Assembly: GCA_019509985.1 (NCBI GenBank)
Contig: JAEKLF010000135.1
Location: forward strand, 1 to 36,466
Length of the DNA: 36,466 nucleotides
From: Burkholderiales bacterium
GTDB lineage: Bacteria; Pseudomonadota; Gammaproteobacteria; Burkholderiales; Burkholderiaceae_C
Direction: 5' to 3'
Every line of letters begins with the position of its first letter. Within the stretch, counting starts at the first letter, position 1. A program made the position numbers and the translations under genes. The notes beneath the pieces were generated by a model, which ran no database searches, had not been told where the DNA came from, and saw only the letters and a program-made list of their open reading frames with translations. Shown one piece after another: positions 1-15,000 of the stretch.

Positions 1-3000
1 TATGACCTGCAGGCCGGCGCGACGCTCTACGTCGACACCGGCAACTACGCGCTGCTCGAATCGCTGACGCTGTCGGGCACCGCCACGCGTGGCTTCGGCA
101 TCGACGAGGGCTTCGTCATGACCGGCCCGACGCAGCCCGGCCACACGGCGTCCCTCTTCCCCATCGTGCCCAACGAGCGCCAGTGGGCGCTGCTGGACCT
201 GTCCGACACCGATTTCGTCACCATCAGCAACCTGCAACTGCGCGACGCCAACCGCGGCGTGCTGATGACCGGTGGCGAAGAAGCGGTCGAGTTCGACAAC
301 ATCGAAGCCTTCGGACATGTCAACGAGGGCATCTACGTCAGCCAGCTCAACGCGCCGCTGGCGACCTGGACCGGCCTGAACGTGCACGACAACGGCCAGA
401 CGGGCCTGTACGTGTCCGGCACGCTGGGCGGCATCGACCAGCTCAAGGCCAGCCACAACCACGGCAGCGGCGGCCTCTACGCCGACGGCAGCCTGGGCTT
501 CCTGACGAATTCGCAGCTGACCGACAACAGCGGCTACGGCGCCTACCTCTACTACCCCGGCGCGCCGCGCGTGCAGGGCAACCTCTTCCAGGGCAACAGC
601 AACACCGGCCTGAACTTCAACGTCGGCGGCAGCACGCAGGCCCTGGTCGGCAGCACCGATCTCGCGGCCGGCCTGGGCAACCGCTTCCTGAACAACGGCA
701 ACGGCGGCGCCTACTTCAGCGGCAATGCCCTCGTCGTTGGCAACGTCGCCAGCGGCAACCTCGGCAACGGTGTCTACGGCATCGGCATGAGCGGCGGCGA
801 GATGCGCCAGAACGTCGTCTACGGCAACAGCAACGGCGTCTACATGTACAGCGGCACGGTCGCCGAGAACCGGGTCTACAACAACGTCGGCACCGGCATC
901 TGGCTGAGCACGGCCACGGCCACCGGCAACACCACCTACAGCAACACCGTCGGCCTGTACGCCCAGGGCAACAGCGTGCTGCGCAGCAACCTCGTGTACG
1001 CGAACGCGACGGTCGGCGTCCAGCTCAATGGCAGCAGCTCGCAGTTCATCGGCAACACGGTCTACCAGACCACGGGCGACGCCGTCCAGCTCTACGGCTC
1101 GGCCAGCAACGCCAGGTTCATCGACAACATCCTGTGGGCCGGCGCCGGCGGCGTCGCGCTCAACGTCGATGCGAACTCGCAGAACGGATTCACGTCCAAC
1201 TTCAACATCTTCCAGGGCGCGGTGGGCATCTGGCAGGGCACGCAACGCGCCACGCTGACCGCCTGGCGCCAGGCCAACTTCCAGGACCTGGACAGCCAGG
1301 CCACCGACCCGCTGTTCGTCGACATCGATGGCGCCGACGGCAAGCTGGGCTACTTCAGCGTGGCCAGCGACGGCCGCGACGACGACTTCCACCTGCAGAG
1401 CACGCACGGCAGCTTCCATGGCGCGTCGCTCGCGCCCATCGTCGGCGCGAGCGGCCTGCCCGCGCTGCTGACGGGCGCGCTGACCAACGACGCCCAGGAC
1501 AGCCCCGGCATCGACCGTGGCGCGCTGGACCAACCCTTCGACAAGGAACCCGCGCCGCGCGGCGGCTACGTCAACATCGGCGCCGACGGCAACACGCTCT
1601 ACGCCTCGCTGAGCCCGGCCGTCTACATCCGCGTGATGACACCCAACGGCGGCGAGACCGTCGCCGAAGGCGAGACCTTCACGGTGCGCTGGCGCTCCGA
1701 CGGTTTCGGCGGCAACGTCAACCTCGACCTCAGCCTGGACGGCACGACCTGGCAGTCGCTGGCGGCCAACGAGGCCAACGACGGCGTCTACGACTGGACC
1801 CCGGCTGCCGGCCAGTTCCCGGGTGGCGACTACTACCTGCGCGTCAGCTCGGTCACCCAGCCGGCCGTCAACGACCGCTCCGACGCGACCTTCAACCTCG
1901 CCTCCACCGTCAGCGTCTTCTATGTCAACGACGGCTCCGTCAGCGGCGACGAGTACGCGACGGCCATCGGCAACGACGCCAACGACGGCCGCAGCGCGGC
2001 CCACCCCAAGGCCTCGCTGCAGGCACTGCTGAACGCCTACGACTTCAAGCCGGGCGACCTCATCCTCATCGACACCGGCGTCTACAACTCATCGACCAAC
2101 CTGCTGGTCGACGCGCAAGACTCCGGCGTCACCATCCGCGGCGCGGTCAACCACGCGTCCATCCTGAACCGCGGCAACACCAACAGCGGCCAGTACGCCT
2201 TCGTGCTGGGCACCGGCGCCACCGACGTGACGCTGGACCGCGTCACGCTGACCGGCGGCCAATACGGCTTCGTCGCCAACGACAACTCGACGGCTCACCG
2301 CTTCGTGCTGAGCAACAGCGACATCTACGGCAACAGCTCGGGAGGCGTGTATGTCGGCATCAACATCGACGACGGCAAGATCCTCAACAACGTCGTCCAC
2401 GACAACGCCAGCGCCACGGGCATCTACGGCTATGCCACGACCCGGCTGCTGATCAGCGGCAACAAGGTCTACAACCAGGGCACCGGCATCTACACCTACT
2501 CGTCGGGCGACGAGGCCAACGACGGCGCGACCATCATCGGCAACCAGGTCCATGACGTCAGCACCGGCATCCAGCAGTACTACGACGGCTGGGTGCGCAA
2601 CAACACCGTCTGGGCGGCCAGCACCGGCATCGGCGCCTACAACAACTACGACGTCAGCGGCAATACCGCCTGGGGCAACACCACCGGCATCGACGTGTCC
2701 AGCGTCTCCGTGACCGGCAACGTGGCCTATGCCAACACCACCGGCTTCAACCTCAGCAGCCTGACAGCCAGCGGCAACCGCAGCTACGACAACACGCTGG
2801 GCGTCAACGTCTCCAGCAACACGCTGCTGACCAACAACCTGATCTGGGACAACACGACCGGCGTGCGCCTCACCGGCGGCTTCAACGGCACCGAGCAGCA
2901 GGGCATGTCCAACAACACCGTCGTGCAGACCGGTGGCACGGCCGTCCTCGTCGAGAACGCGAGCAACGCCCGCATCTTCAACAACGTCCTCGACCTGCGT

Positions 3001-6000
3001 GGCGGCGCGACCGGCATCTCGGTCAACGCCAACAGCGAGAACGGCTTCCAGAGCGACTTCAACCTGTTCAGTCAGCAGGCCGGCGCGGTGCTGACGCGCT
3101 GGGAAGGCCGCGACTTCACGAGCCGCCCCGACTGGGTCTACGAGACCGGCTACGACCCGCACAGCCGCGTCGCCGCGCCCAGCTACGTCGACGAGAACGG
3201 CGCCGACAACCGCTTCGGCTGGGATGGCTCGGCCATCGGCTCGGCCAGCATCCTGGACGACGGCGACGCCGGCGTCAGCTTCACCGGCAGCTGGACGACC
3301 GTGTCGACCAGCTCGCCCGGCTACGGCGGCGACCGCCGCGAAGCCAACGGCAACCAGTACGGCACCGGCAGCAACGAGGCCACTTACACCTTCACCGGCC
3401 TGCAGGCCGGCACCTACATCGTCGCGGCGACGTGGAACAGCACGTCCGGTAACACCGGCAACACGCCCTACTACTTCTACGACGGCACGGCGACGGACGG
3501 GAACCTCGTGCGCAACACGCGCACCAATCAGAACGTGCTGCCGACCGACTACACGGCCGACGGCGCGAAGTGGCGCGACCTCGCCACCATCGTCATCACC
3601 GGCGACACGCTGACCGTGCGCGTCAGCGACGCCAGCTCCTACGGGAAGATCGTGGCCGATGCGGTCCGCGTTCAGCGCATCGCCGGTGACCGCGGTGCGG
3701 ACGATGACTTCCACCTCGTCGCCGGCTCGGCCGGCGTGGATGGCGGCGACCCCACGTCGCCCTACAGCGTGGAGCCGCTGAACAACGGCGCGCGCATTGA
3801 CCAGGGCGCCTACGGCAACACCGCGGGTTCGACGCAGAGCCCGGCGCCGATGATCCAGGTCACCGGCCCCGCCGGCTTTGCCAAGCTCACCGTCGGCACG
3901 CCGGTCGAGATCGACTGGCATACGGCCGGCCTGCTGCCAACCGAGCCCGTGCTGGCCATCAACACCGGCAACGGCGGCCCCATTGCTGGCGCCGAGTTGG
4001 GCAACTGGCAGCGCAACGCCTACCAGACCCAGAGCTACAGCTACACCAGCTTCACCGACCCGGTCGACCTCAGCGGCGTCACCAACCCGGCGCCGGCCAG
4101 CGTCTACCAGACGAACGTCTACGCCAACGGCACCGTCGGCCAGGGCCTGAGCTATGCGCTGCCGGTGGCCGACGGCCAGTACGTCATCCGGCTGCACTTT
4201 GCCGAGAGCTATCTCTACGCCCAGCCCGGCAACCGTCCGTTCGACATCAAGCTCAACGGCAATACCGTGCAGAGCAACTTCGACATCCGTACCGCGGCGG
4301 GTGCGAACTTCAGGGCCGTCGTCAAGGAGTTCACCGTCACCGCCAGCAGCGGCAGCGGCATCAACCTCGACCTCATCACCAAGGCCAACGGCTGGGGTGC
4401 GGAGATCAGCGGCATCGAGGTCCAGCGCGTCGTCGCTGGCGGTGACGCAGCCGCCAAGGTCAACCTGCAGGTCAGCCTCGACAGCGGCCTGTCCTGGCAG
4501 ACCATTGCCAGCGGTCTGTCGATGGACCGCTTCGGCAATGGCCGCACGACCTGGACGCCCGACTTCGCGACCGCCGGCAACACCGCGCTGATCCGCGCCA
4601 TCGCCGTGCACGGCGACGGCACGACGGCCGCGACCGACACCTCCGACGAACCCTTCCTGATCGCCAACGGCGGCAAGGTCTACTACGTCAACGACGGCGC
4701 GACGACCAACGACGAATACACGACCGCCGTCGGCGACAACGCCAACAGCGGCAAGGACGCAGCCCACCCGATGGCCAGCCTGTCGGCGCTGTTCCGCGCT
4801 TACGACCTCGGCCCCGGCGACACCGTCTTCGTCGACAGCGGCCGCTACAACCTCATCACCAACTTCACCCTCGCGGCCAAGGACTCCGGCGTGCGCATAG
4901 TCGGTGCGCTGCATGCCGTCACCGAGCTCAACCGCGGCAACACCAACGGCAGCCAGTACGCGATCAACGTCATCGGCGCCACCGATGTCACGCTGGAAAA
5001 CCTCAAGCTCAGCGGCGGCCAGTACGGCGTCGTGCTGAACGACAACACCGGCTCGCATCGCGTCACGCTGAAGAACCTCGAGGTCACCGGCAACACCTCG
5101 GGCGGCATCTACATCGGCGCCAACATCGACGACGCTGTCGTCACCGGCAGCACCGTGCACGACAACTCGGGCACCGGCATCTATGGCTACGCGACGACGC
5201 GCCTGCAGATCACCGGCAACGAGGTCTACAACCAGTCCACCGGCATCTACACCTACTCGTCCGGCGACGAGGCCAACGACGCGGCAATCGTCAGCGGCAA
5301 TCGTGTGCACGACACCAGCACCGGCATCCAGCTCTACTACGAGGGCGTGGCGCGCAACAACGAGGTCTGGGAGTCCACCACCGGCATCTACCTGCAGAGC
5401 TCGCGCGCCGAGAACAACGTGCTGCGCCAGAACAGCACCGGCATCGGCGGCGGCAGCGCCGAGATCTTCAACAACCAGGTGTATGCCAACACGATGGGTG
5501 TCGAGGCCTCGAGCAGCACCATCACCGGCAACCGCATCTACAGCAACACCACCGGCCTGCGCGACGCCGGCTCCGACCTCGTCAACAACAACCTCTTCTG
5601 GGGCAACGTGGCGGCGGCGCGCATCGCCGGCGGGCGCAGCGGCAACGACCTGAACGGCTTCTACAACAACACCATCCGCCAGAGCGGCGGGCGTGCCATC
5701 GAGGTCGAGGCCAACGCCACCAGCGTCCGGCTGCGCAACAACATCTTCGCGCTGACCGGCGCCACGGCCATCTTCGTGCCGGCCAATGCCGAGCGCGGCT
5801 TCGACAGCGACTACAACCTCTTCAGCGGCAGCGACCCGACCGCCTTCCTGGGCATGAACTGGGAGGCCACCGACTTCAGCAACCTGCTGACCTGGCGCTT
5901 CGAGACCGGCAACGACGTGCACAGCCAGGTCGCTCCGGTGCAGTTCAACGACGTCGACGGCGCCGACAACGCCTATGCCTGGTCCGAGGCGGCCATCGGC

Positions 6001-9000
6001 AGCTCCGCCATCCTGGACGACGGCGACATCGGCGTGAGCTTCAGCGGCAGCTTCACGACCGTCACGACCAACACCCCCGGCTACGCCGGCGACCGCCGCG
6101 AGGCTGGCGGCAACCTCTACGGCACCGGCAGCAACTACGCCACCTACACCTTCACCGACCTGACGCCGGGCACCTACCAGATCGCCGCGACCTGGAGCCA
6201 CAACGTCAACGGCGGCTATGCGTCAAACACGCCCTATGAGATCTACGACGGCCTGGTCGACCCCGACAAGCTGATCAGCGTCCTGCGTACCGGCCAGAAC
6301 AGCGCGTCCAACGACTTCACGGCCGACGGCGCCAACTGGCGCAAGCTCTCGACCGTCGTCATCAGCGGCACGACGCTGACCGTGCGCGTCAGCGACGCCG
6401 GCGCCTACGGCAAGTTCACGGCCGACGCAATCCGCCTGCAGCGCGTGCAGGGCGACGCCGGCCGCGACGACGATTTTCGCCTGCCCGTCGGCGCGCCGGG
6501 TGTCGATGCCGGTGACCCGAGCTTCGACTACGTCCGCGAGCCCGCCAACAACGGTGCGCGCATCGACGTCGGCGCCTACGGCGACACGCCGCAGGCCACA
6601 GCCACGACCGTGCCCATGGTGCAGGTCACCGGTCCCGACGGCTATGCCAAGCTGGAGGTCGGCACCGCCACCAACATCAGCTGGCACACCGCCGGCATCG
6701 CCACGACCGAGCCGGCCCTGCTGATCAACGCCGGCAACGCCGGGCCGGTCAGCGACCCACTGCTGGGCAGCTGGGTGCGCAACGCCTACCAGACCCAGAG
6801 CTACAGCTACTCCAGCTTCACCGATCCGGTCGACCTCAGCGGCGTCACCAACCCGGCGCCGGCCAGCGTCTACCAGACCAACGTCTACGCCAACGGCACC
6901 GTCGGCCAGGGCCTGAGCTATGCGCTGCCGGTGGCCGACGGCCAGTACGTCATCCGGCTGCATTTCGCCGAGAGCTATCTCTACGCCCAGCCCGGCAACC
7001 GTCCGTTCGACATCAAGCTCAACGGCAACACCGTTCAGAGCAACTTCGACATCCGTACCGCCGCGGGCGCGAACTTCAAGGCCGTCGTCAAGGAATTCAA
7101 CGTCGTCGCCAGCGGCGGCAACGGCATCAACCTCGACCTCATCACCAAGACCAGCGGCTGGGGTGCGGAGATCAGCGGCATCGAAGTCCTGCGCGTCGAG
7201 CCAGCCGCCGACCTGCAGGCCACGGTCGACCTGCAGACCAGCCTGGACAACGGCGGCGCCTGGCAGACCCTGGCCACGGGCCTGGCGCTGGACCGCTTCG
7301 GCGACGGCCACTACAGCTGGACACCCGACCAGGCGACCAACGGCAACACCGCGCTGGTGCGCGCCATCGTGCGCCACGGCGACGGCAGCGTCGCGGCCCA
7401 GGACGTCTCCAACGAGCCCTTCCTGATCGCCAACGGCGGCAGCGACTTCTTCATCAACGACGCCAGCCTGACCGGCGACGAGACCAGCACGGCCGTCGGC
7501 GACAACCTCAACAGCGGCAAGGACGCCGCGCACCCGATGTCCAGCCTGGCGGCGCTGCTGCGCGCCTACGACCTCAACCCCGGCGACGTCGTCCACGTCG
7601 ACACCGGCAGCTACCGCCTTTTCACGAACGCGGCCTTCGACGCCAGTGACTCCGGCGTGCAGGTCAGCGGCCCGACGGGCCTCGGCCACATCGCCACCAT
7701 CAGCCGCGGCAACACCAACACCGGCGCCTACACACTGCACTTCACGGGCGGCGACAACGTCACCATCGACCACCTCAACGTCACCGGCGGCGCCTACGGC
7801 ATCGTGCTCGACGGCAATGCCGACAGCGACAACAACACGCTGCGCGCCAACGACGTCAACAGCAACACCAACGACGGCATCTTCATCGGCAGCACCGACG
7901 ACAACAACCTCGTCGCCGACAGCGTGCTGCGCAACAACGCCAGCCGTGGCCTCTACATGGAGAGCAACACCGGCAACCGCGCCGAGAACAACGACATCCG
8001 CAACAACGCCAACGGCCTGTACGTCTACAACGGCACGAACAACATCGCGCAGGGCAACAAGGTCCACGACAACAGCGGCTTTGGCCTCTACAACTACGGC
8101 GGCACCAACACCGCCTTCCGCAACAACGAGATCTACAACCAGGCCAACTACGGCATCCAGTACTACTCCGGCAGCACGGTCATCGAGGGCAACCTCGTCC
8201 ACCACAACGGCACCGGCATCGACGGCCAGTACGGTTCCACCATCCGTGCCAACTACATCTACGCCAACACCACCGGCGTGCAGATCTACGACGGCAACCT
8301 GGAAGGCAACCGCATCTACAGCAACTCGGTCGGCGTCATCGACACCGGCTACAGCCGCCTCTTCAACAACGTCATCTACGCCAACACCAACCAGGGTGTG
8401 CGCATCCAGGGCGGCCACGACACCAATGCCGGCGACGGCCTCTACAACAACACCATCCTGCAGACGGTGGGCGAGGGCATACGCCTGACCAGCAATGCCA
8501 GCAACGTGCTGCTCGTCAACAACATCCTGCGCGTCGACGCCGGCTACGGCATCAACGTCGATGCCAACAGCCAGGCCGGCTTCCAGAGCAACTACAACCT
8601 GCTCTTCCGCGGCCCGGCCGCCAACGCCTACATCGGCCTGTGGAATGGCGCCACCCAGGCCACGCTGGCCGCCTGGCAGGCCGCCTCGGGCAAGGACGCC
8701 AACTCCCAGACCGGCAACCCGCTGCTGCTCGACATCGACGGCGCCGACAACATCCTGGGCGAGCAGGGCGTTTCCACCGGCAACGGCTTCGACGACAACT
8801 TCGAGCTCGACGCCTTCTCGCCGGCCATCGACGCCGGCAATGCCTACCTGTCGCCGCCCAAGGACATCGAAGGCCGCGACCGCCGCAACGACCCCGATGT
8901 GTCCAACAAGGGCGCGGGCTGGGATCTCTTCGTGCCGGCCGACCAGGGCGCGAGCCTCTTCACCGCCACCGGCACGGCCAAGAACTACAAGACCAGCGAC

Positions 9001-12000
9001 AGCGCCTTCGAGCAGCAGATCGGGTTCAACTTCAACTTCTACGGCAAGACCTACACCAAGATGTGGGTCAACGTGAACGGTTATGTCTCGTTCGACACCG
9101 GCACGGACTCGTCCTACTACTACGGCAACGCCAATTCCACCGACGCGCTGCTGCACAACGTGCGCATCGCGGCGCTGTGGGACGACCTCGACACCGGCCC
9201 CGCCGGCAAGGACGTCTTCGTCAGCCAGACGGCCACCAGCATCACCGTGCGCTGGGCCGCCAAGCTGCAGGGCACCAACACCGACGTCAATGTCGCGATG
9301 ACGCTGAATGCCGATGGCACGGTGCGCTTCGACTACGGCGCCGGCAATACCGGCCTCACGCCCACCATCGGCCTGTCGGCCGGTAACGGCACGGCCTACG
9401 TGCTGGCCAGCTACGACGGGCAGGCCAACCTCGCCAGCGCCAACTCGCTGTTGTGGACACCCACGCCCGGCCTCGTCTACTACGACATCGGCGCCTACGA
9501 GTTCCAGGGTTCGTCCGGCGACACCACCGGCCCGAAGGTCACCAACATCTCGCAGCTGCCGGCCAACGGCGGTACGACGGCGCTGGCCTTCTCGGCGGTG
9601 CAGATCGACTTCAGCGAGGCGCTCAACGGCGTTTCCGCGCGCAGCCCGGCCAACTACGAGCTGCGCGCCGCCGGCGCCGACGGCCAGTTCGACACCGGCG
9701 ACGACGTCGTCGTCAAGCTCAGCCCGTTCTATTCCTTCCCGGAGACCAGCCTGACGCTGAACTTCGGCGGTGTGCTGGCCGAAGGCAAGTACCGCCTGAC
9801 CCTGTCCGGCACCAAGGCCATCTTCGACACCGCCGGCAACCCGCTGGACGGCGACGCCAACGGCACGCCGGGCGGCGACTACGTCCGCACCTTCACCATC
9901 GACCGCAGCACCAACCATGCGCCGGTGGCCTCGCCCGCCACCGTCGGCGTGGCCGAGAACGGCTCCATCGAGATCACGCTGGCCGCGACCGATGCCGACG
10001 GCGACGCGCTGACCTACGCCATCCCGACCGACGTGCAGCACGGCACGCTGTCCGCCATCGACCCCGTCACCCACAAGCTGACCTACACGCCCGACGCCAA
10101 CTACAACGGCCCGGACAGCTTCATCTTCAAGGTCGACGACGGCAAGACCGGCGTCTCCTCGGCCCAGGTCACGATCAACATCACGCCGACCAACACGGCC
10201 CCGGTCGCGCAGGACCAGTCCGCCTCGGTCAACGAGAACGGCAGCCTCAACCTGCTGCTCAATGCTGCTGACTCCGAGACCGCCCGCGCCAACCTCACGT
10301 TCCAGCTCGTCACCGGCCCGGCCCACGGCACGCTGACCCAAGGCGCTGCGGGCGCCTGGGTCTACACGCCGACGGCCGGATACATCGGCGCCGACAGCTT
10401 CACGTGGCGCGCCAAGGATCGCGGCGACCCGGACGGCTCGCCCGGCAACGCCGCCACCTCCAACACGGCCACCTTCAGCCTCACCGTCGTCAATGTCAAC
10501 GACCCGCCGGTCATCGCCCCCGTCGCCGACCAGCAGGTCAACGAAGGCAGCCAGATCCAGGTCCAGCTCACCGCCACCGACCCCGACGGCCCGGCCAAGA
10601 CCTGGACGCTGCTGTCCGGCCCGGCCGGCGCCACGCTGGACGCCGTCACCGGTCTCTTCAAGTGGACGCCGACCGACGGCCCGGGCAATGTCGACATCCT
10701 CGTGCGCGTCAGCGACGGCGGCACGCCCAACCGCAGCGACGACCTGACCTTCAAGATCCTCGTCAAGGACGTCGATCCCAAGCTCAACTTCACCGCGCCC
10801 AACAGCGTTGGCGGCGTGGGCAATGGCGTCGCCGGCCAGGCCTACACCTTCAGCTACACGGTCACCGACCCCGGCACCGACACGATCACGTCGCTGCTCG
10901 TCGACTGGGGCGACGGCAACACCGAGACCGTCGCCGGCAACCCGGGCAGCCTGACCCACACCTACGCCGGCGTGGACGGCAACTACGGCGTCAGCGTCAC
11001 GCCCACCGACGAGGACGGCGCCCACCCGCCGAGCACGCTTTCCCTGCACATGGAGTTCAACGATCCGCCGGTGGCCAACGGCCAGACCGTGCAGGTCACC
11101 GAGGACACCCTCAAGGCCATCACCCTCGTCGGCAGCGACCCCGAAGCCGGCGCGCTGACCTACAGCCTCGTCAGCGGCCCGGCCCACGGCACGCTCGGCG
11201 CCATCAACGCCAGCACCGGCGCCATCAGCTACACGCCCGACGCCGACTACAACGGCCTGGACAGCTTCGTCTTCAAGGTCACCGATCCGGGCGGCAAGAG
11301 CGGCACGGCGACGATCAACCTGGTGGTCAACCCGGTCAACGACAAGCCCGTCATCGGGGCCATCGCCAACCAGACCCTGAACGAAGGCCAGGCCCTGAGC
11401 CTGACCGCCACGGCCAGCGACGTCGACGGGCCTGGCCCCATCACCTGGTCGCTGACCAGCGCCCCGGCCGGTGCCACCATCAACGCCAGCTCCGGCCTCA
11501 TCAGCTGGACGGCCACGGACGGCGAAGCCACTTACGGCTTCACCGTGCAGGCCAACGATGGCGCAGGCGGCCTTACTACCGCCAGCTTCAACGTCCTCGT
11601 GCACGACGTCGCGCCGGCACTGTCGGCTTCGGGCTCTGCCACGATCGGCGCCGGCCAGACCTACACGCTGGCCCTGGCCTCCAGCGACCCCGGCCTGGAC
11701 ACGCTCAGCGGCTGGTCCATCAACTGGGGTGACGGCAACACCAGCACCGTCGCCGGCACCGCGACCAGCGCCACCCACGTCTACGGCGCGGCCGGCGGCT
11801 TCACGATCAAGGCCTCGGCCACCAACGAGGACGGCACTTTCACGGCGCCCAACCTCGCCGTCACCGTCGAGCAGACCAACCACAACCCGGCCGCCCAGGA
11901 CGACAGCTACAGCGTCCACGCCGGCCAGGTGCTGACCATCAACGCACCGGGCGTGCTGGCCAACGACAGCGACGCCGACGGCGACCCGCTGACCGTCACC

Positions 12001-15000
12001 GCCATCGACACCACCGGCCTCAAGGGCACGGCCACCATCGACGCCAACGGCAAGCTGGTCTTCACGCCCATGGCCGGCTTCGTCGGCAACACACAGTTCG
12101 GCTACACCGTCAGCGACGGCCAGGGCGGCACGGCCAACGCGCTCGTCAAGATCAGCGTCACCAATGCCGCACCCGCGGCCGTGGCCGACAGCTACAGCGT
12201 TCACGCCGGCCAGGTGCTGACGATCAACGCCCCGGGCGTGCTAGCCAACGACAGCGACGCCGACGGCGATGCGCTCAGCGTCACCGCCATCGACACCACC
12301 GGCCTGCACGGCACGGCCACCATCGACGCCAACGGCAAGCTGGTCTTCACGCCCACGGCCGGCTTCGTCGGCAACACGCAGTTCAGCTACACGCTGGCCG
12401 ACGGCAACGGCGGCGCGTCGACGGCCTTGGTCAAGATCAACGTCACCAATGCCGCGCCCACCGCGCAGGACGACAGCTACACCGTGCACGCCGGCCAGAC
12501 CCTGGTCGTCGCCGCGCCGGGCGTGCTGGTCAACGACAGCGACGCCGACGGCGACACGTTCACCGTCACGGCCATTGACACCACCGGCCTGCAGGGCTCG
12601 GCCAGCATCACGGCCGATGGCAAGCTCAGCTTCACGGCCACGGCCGGCTTCGTCGGCAACACGCAGTTCAGCTACACGCTCAGCGACAGCAACGGCGCCA
12701 CCTCCACGGCCGTGGTCCACCTCGCCGTCACCAACACCGCCCCGAAGGCACAGGACGACAGCTACACCGTCCACACCGGCCAGGTGCTGACCGTCAACGC
12801 CCCGGGCGTGCTGGCCAACGACAGCGACGCCGATGGCGACAGCTTCACCGTCATGGCCATCGACACGACCGGCCTGCAGGGCACAGCCAGCGTCACGGCC
12901 GACGGCAAGCTGAGCTTCACCGCCGCCGCTGGCTTCACCGGCAGCACGCGGTTCGGCTACATCGTGAAGGACAGCAACGGCGCCACGTCCACGGCCGTCG
13001 TCCACATCACCGTGACCAACGCCGCCCTCGTCGCGCAGCAGGACAGCTACACCGTCCACGCCGGCCAGGTGCTGACCATCAACGCACCGGGCGTGCTGGC
13101 CAACGACAGCGACGCCGACGGCGACCCCTTCACCGTCACGGCCATCAACACGACCGGCTTGCAAGGCACGGCCACTGTCGACGCCAACGGCAAGCTGGTC
13201 TTCACGCCCGCGGCCGGCTTCGTCGGCAATACGCAGTTCAGCTACACCATCACCGACAACCACGGCACGACGGCCACCGCCCTCGTGAAGATCGCCGTCA
13301 CCAATGCCGCCCCGGTGGCCGTCGATGACAGCTACACGATGCACGCCGGCCAGGTGCTGGACATCCCCGCGCCGGGCCTGCTCGCCAACGACAGCGACGC
13401 CGACGGTGACGCGCTCAGCATCAGCTCCATCGACACCACCGGCACGCAAGGCACGGTGCAGGTCTTTGCCGACGGCCGTATGAAATTCACGGCCGCAGCC
13501 GGCTTCACCGGCAACACCCAGTTCAGCTACAAGCTGAGCGACGGCCTGGGCGGGCAGTCCACCGGCATCGTCCGCATCGCCGTCGGCAATGCCGCCCCGG
13601 TGGCTGCCGATGACAGCTATACGGTGCACGCCGGCCAGGTGCTGGACATTGCAGCGCCGGGCCTGCTCGCCAACGACAGCGACTCGGATGGCGATGCGCT
13701 CAGCATCAGCTCCATCGACACCACCGGCCTGCAGGGCACGGTGCAGGTCTTTGCCGATGGCCGCATGAAGTTCACCGCCGCGGCCGGCTTCACCGGCAAC
13801 ACGCAATTCAGCTACAAGCTCAGCGACGGCATCGGCGGCCAGGCCACCGGCATCGTGCGCATCGCCGTCACGAACGCCGTGCCCGTTGCGGCCGACGACA
13901 GCTACACGCTGCGCCCCGGCCAGACGATCAACATCCCCGCACCGGGCCTGCTCGCCAACGACAGTGATGCCGACGGCGACGCCCTCAGCATCACTTCCAT
14001 CGACACCACCGGCCTGCAGGGCACGGTGCAGGTCTTCGCCGACGGCCGCATGCAGTTCACCGCGGCCGCGGGCTTCGTCGGCAACACCCAGTTCAGCTAC
14101 AAGTTGAGCGACGGTGTCGGCGGCCAGGCCACCGGCATCGTCCACCTCGCCGTGACCAACTCGGCCCCGGCCGCAGCCGACGACAGCTACACGGTGCATG
14201 CCGGCCAGGTGCTCAACATCCCGGCACCGGGCCTGCTGGCCAACGACAGCGACGCCGATGGCGACGCCCTCAGCATCAGCTCCATCGACACCACCGGCCT
14301 CAAGGGCACGGTGCAGGTCTTCGCCGACGGCCGCATGGCCTTCACGCCGCAGGCCGGCTTCACCGGCAACACGCAGTTCAGCTACAAGCTGAGCGATGGC
14401 TTCGGTGGCCAGGCGACCGGCATCGTGCGCATCGCCATCACCAACGCCGCGCCGGTGGCGACCAACGACAGCTACACCGTCATCGCCGGCCAGGTGCTCG
14501 ACATCCCCGCGCCGGGCCTGCTCGCCAACGACAGCGACGCCGACGGCGACGCGCTCAGCATCACCTCCATCGACACCACCGGCACGCAAGGCACGGTGCA
14601 GGTCTTTGCCGACGGGCGCCTGCGCTTCACGCCCACGGCCGGCTTCAGCGGCGCGACCAGCTTCGGCTACCAGCTCGCCGACGGCCTGGGCGGCACGGCG
14701 ACCGGCCACGTCGACCTCAACGTGCTGCCGGCCCTGCCGACGCTGCACGTCGACAGCTTCCAGGCCACCGACACCGGCTTCCGCCTGCACTTCGACCAGG
14801 CCGTCGACCCGAGCGCCATCCAGCTCTACGGCGCCGGTAGCCTCGTGCCCGATGTCGACTTCAGCGGTCCGGTGAACGGCGTTACCGGCCGCATCGCCGG
14901 CAGCCTGGTCTTCGACGCCGACGGCCGCGGCCTCAGCTTCGTCAAGACCGGCGGCCTGCTGGAAGCCGGCAGCTACCAGCTCAAGCTCAATGCCGGTGCC

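Noticed and set aside
11887..14736. Regular repeats considered as a CRISPR-like or satellite array
   Set aside because: The 285-bp units are contiguous, have no spacers, and preserve one protein frame.
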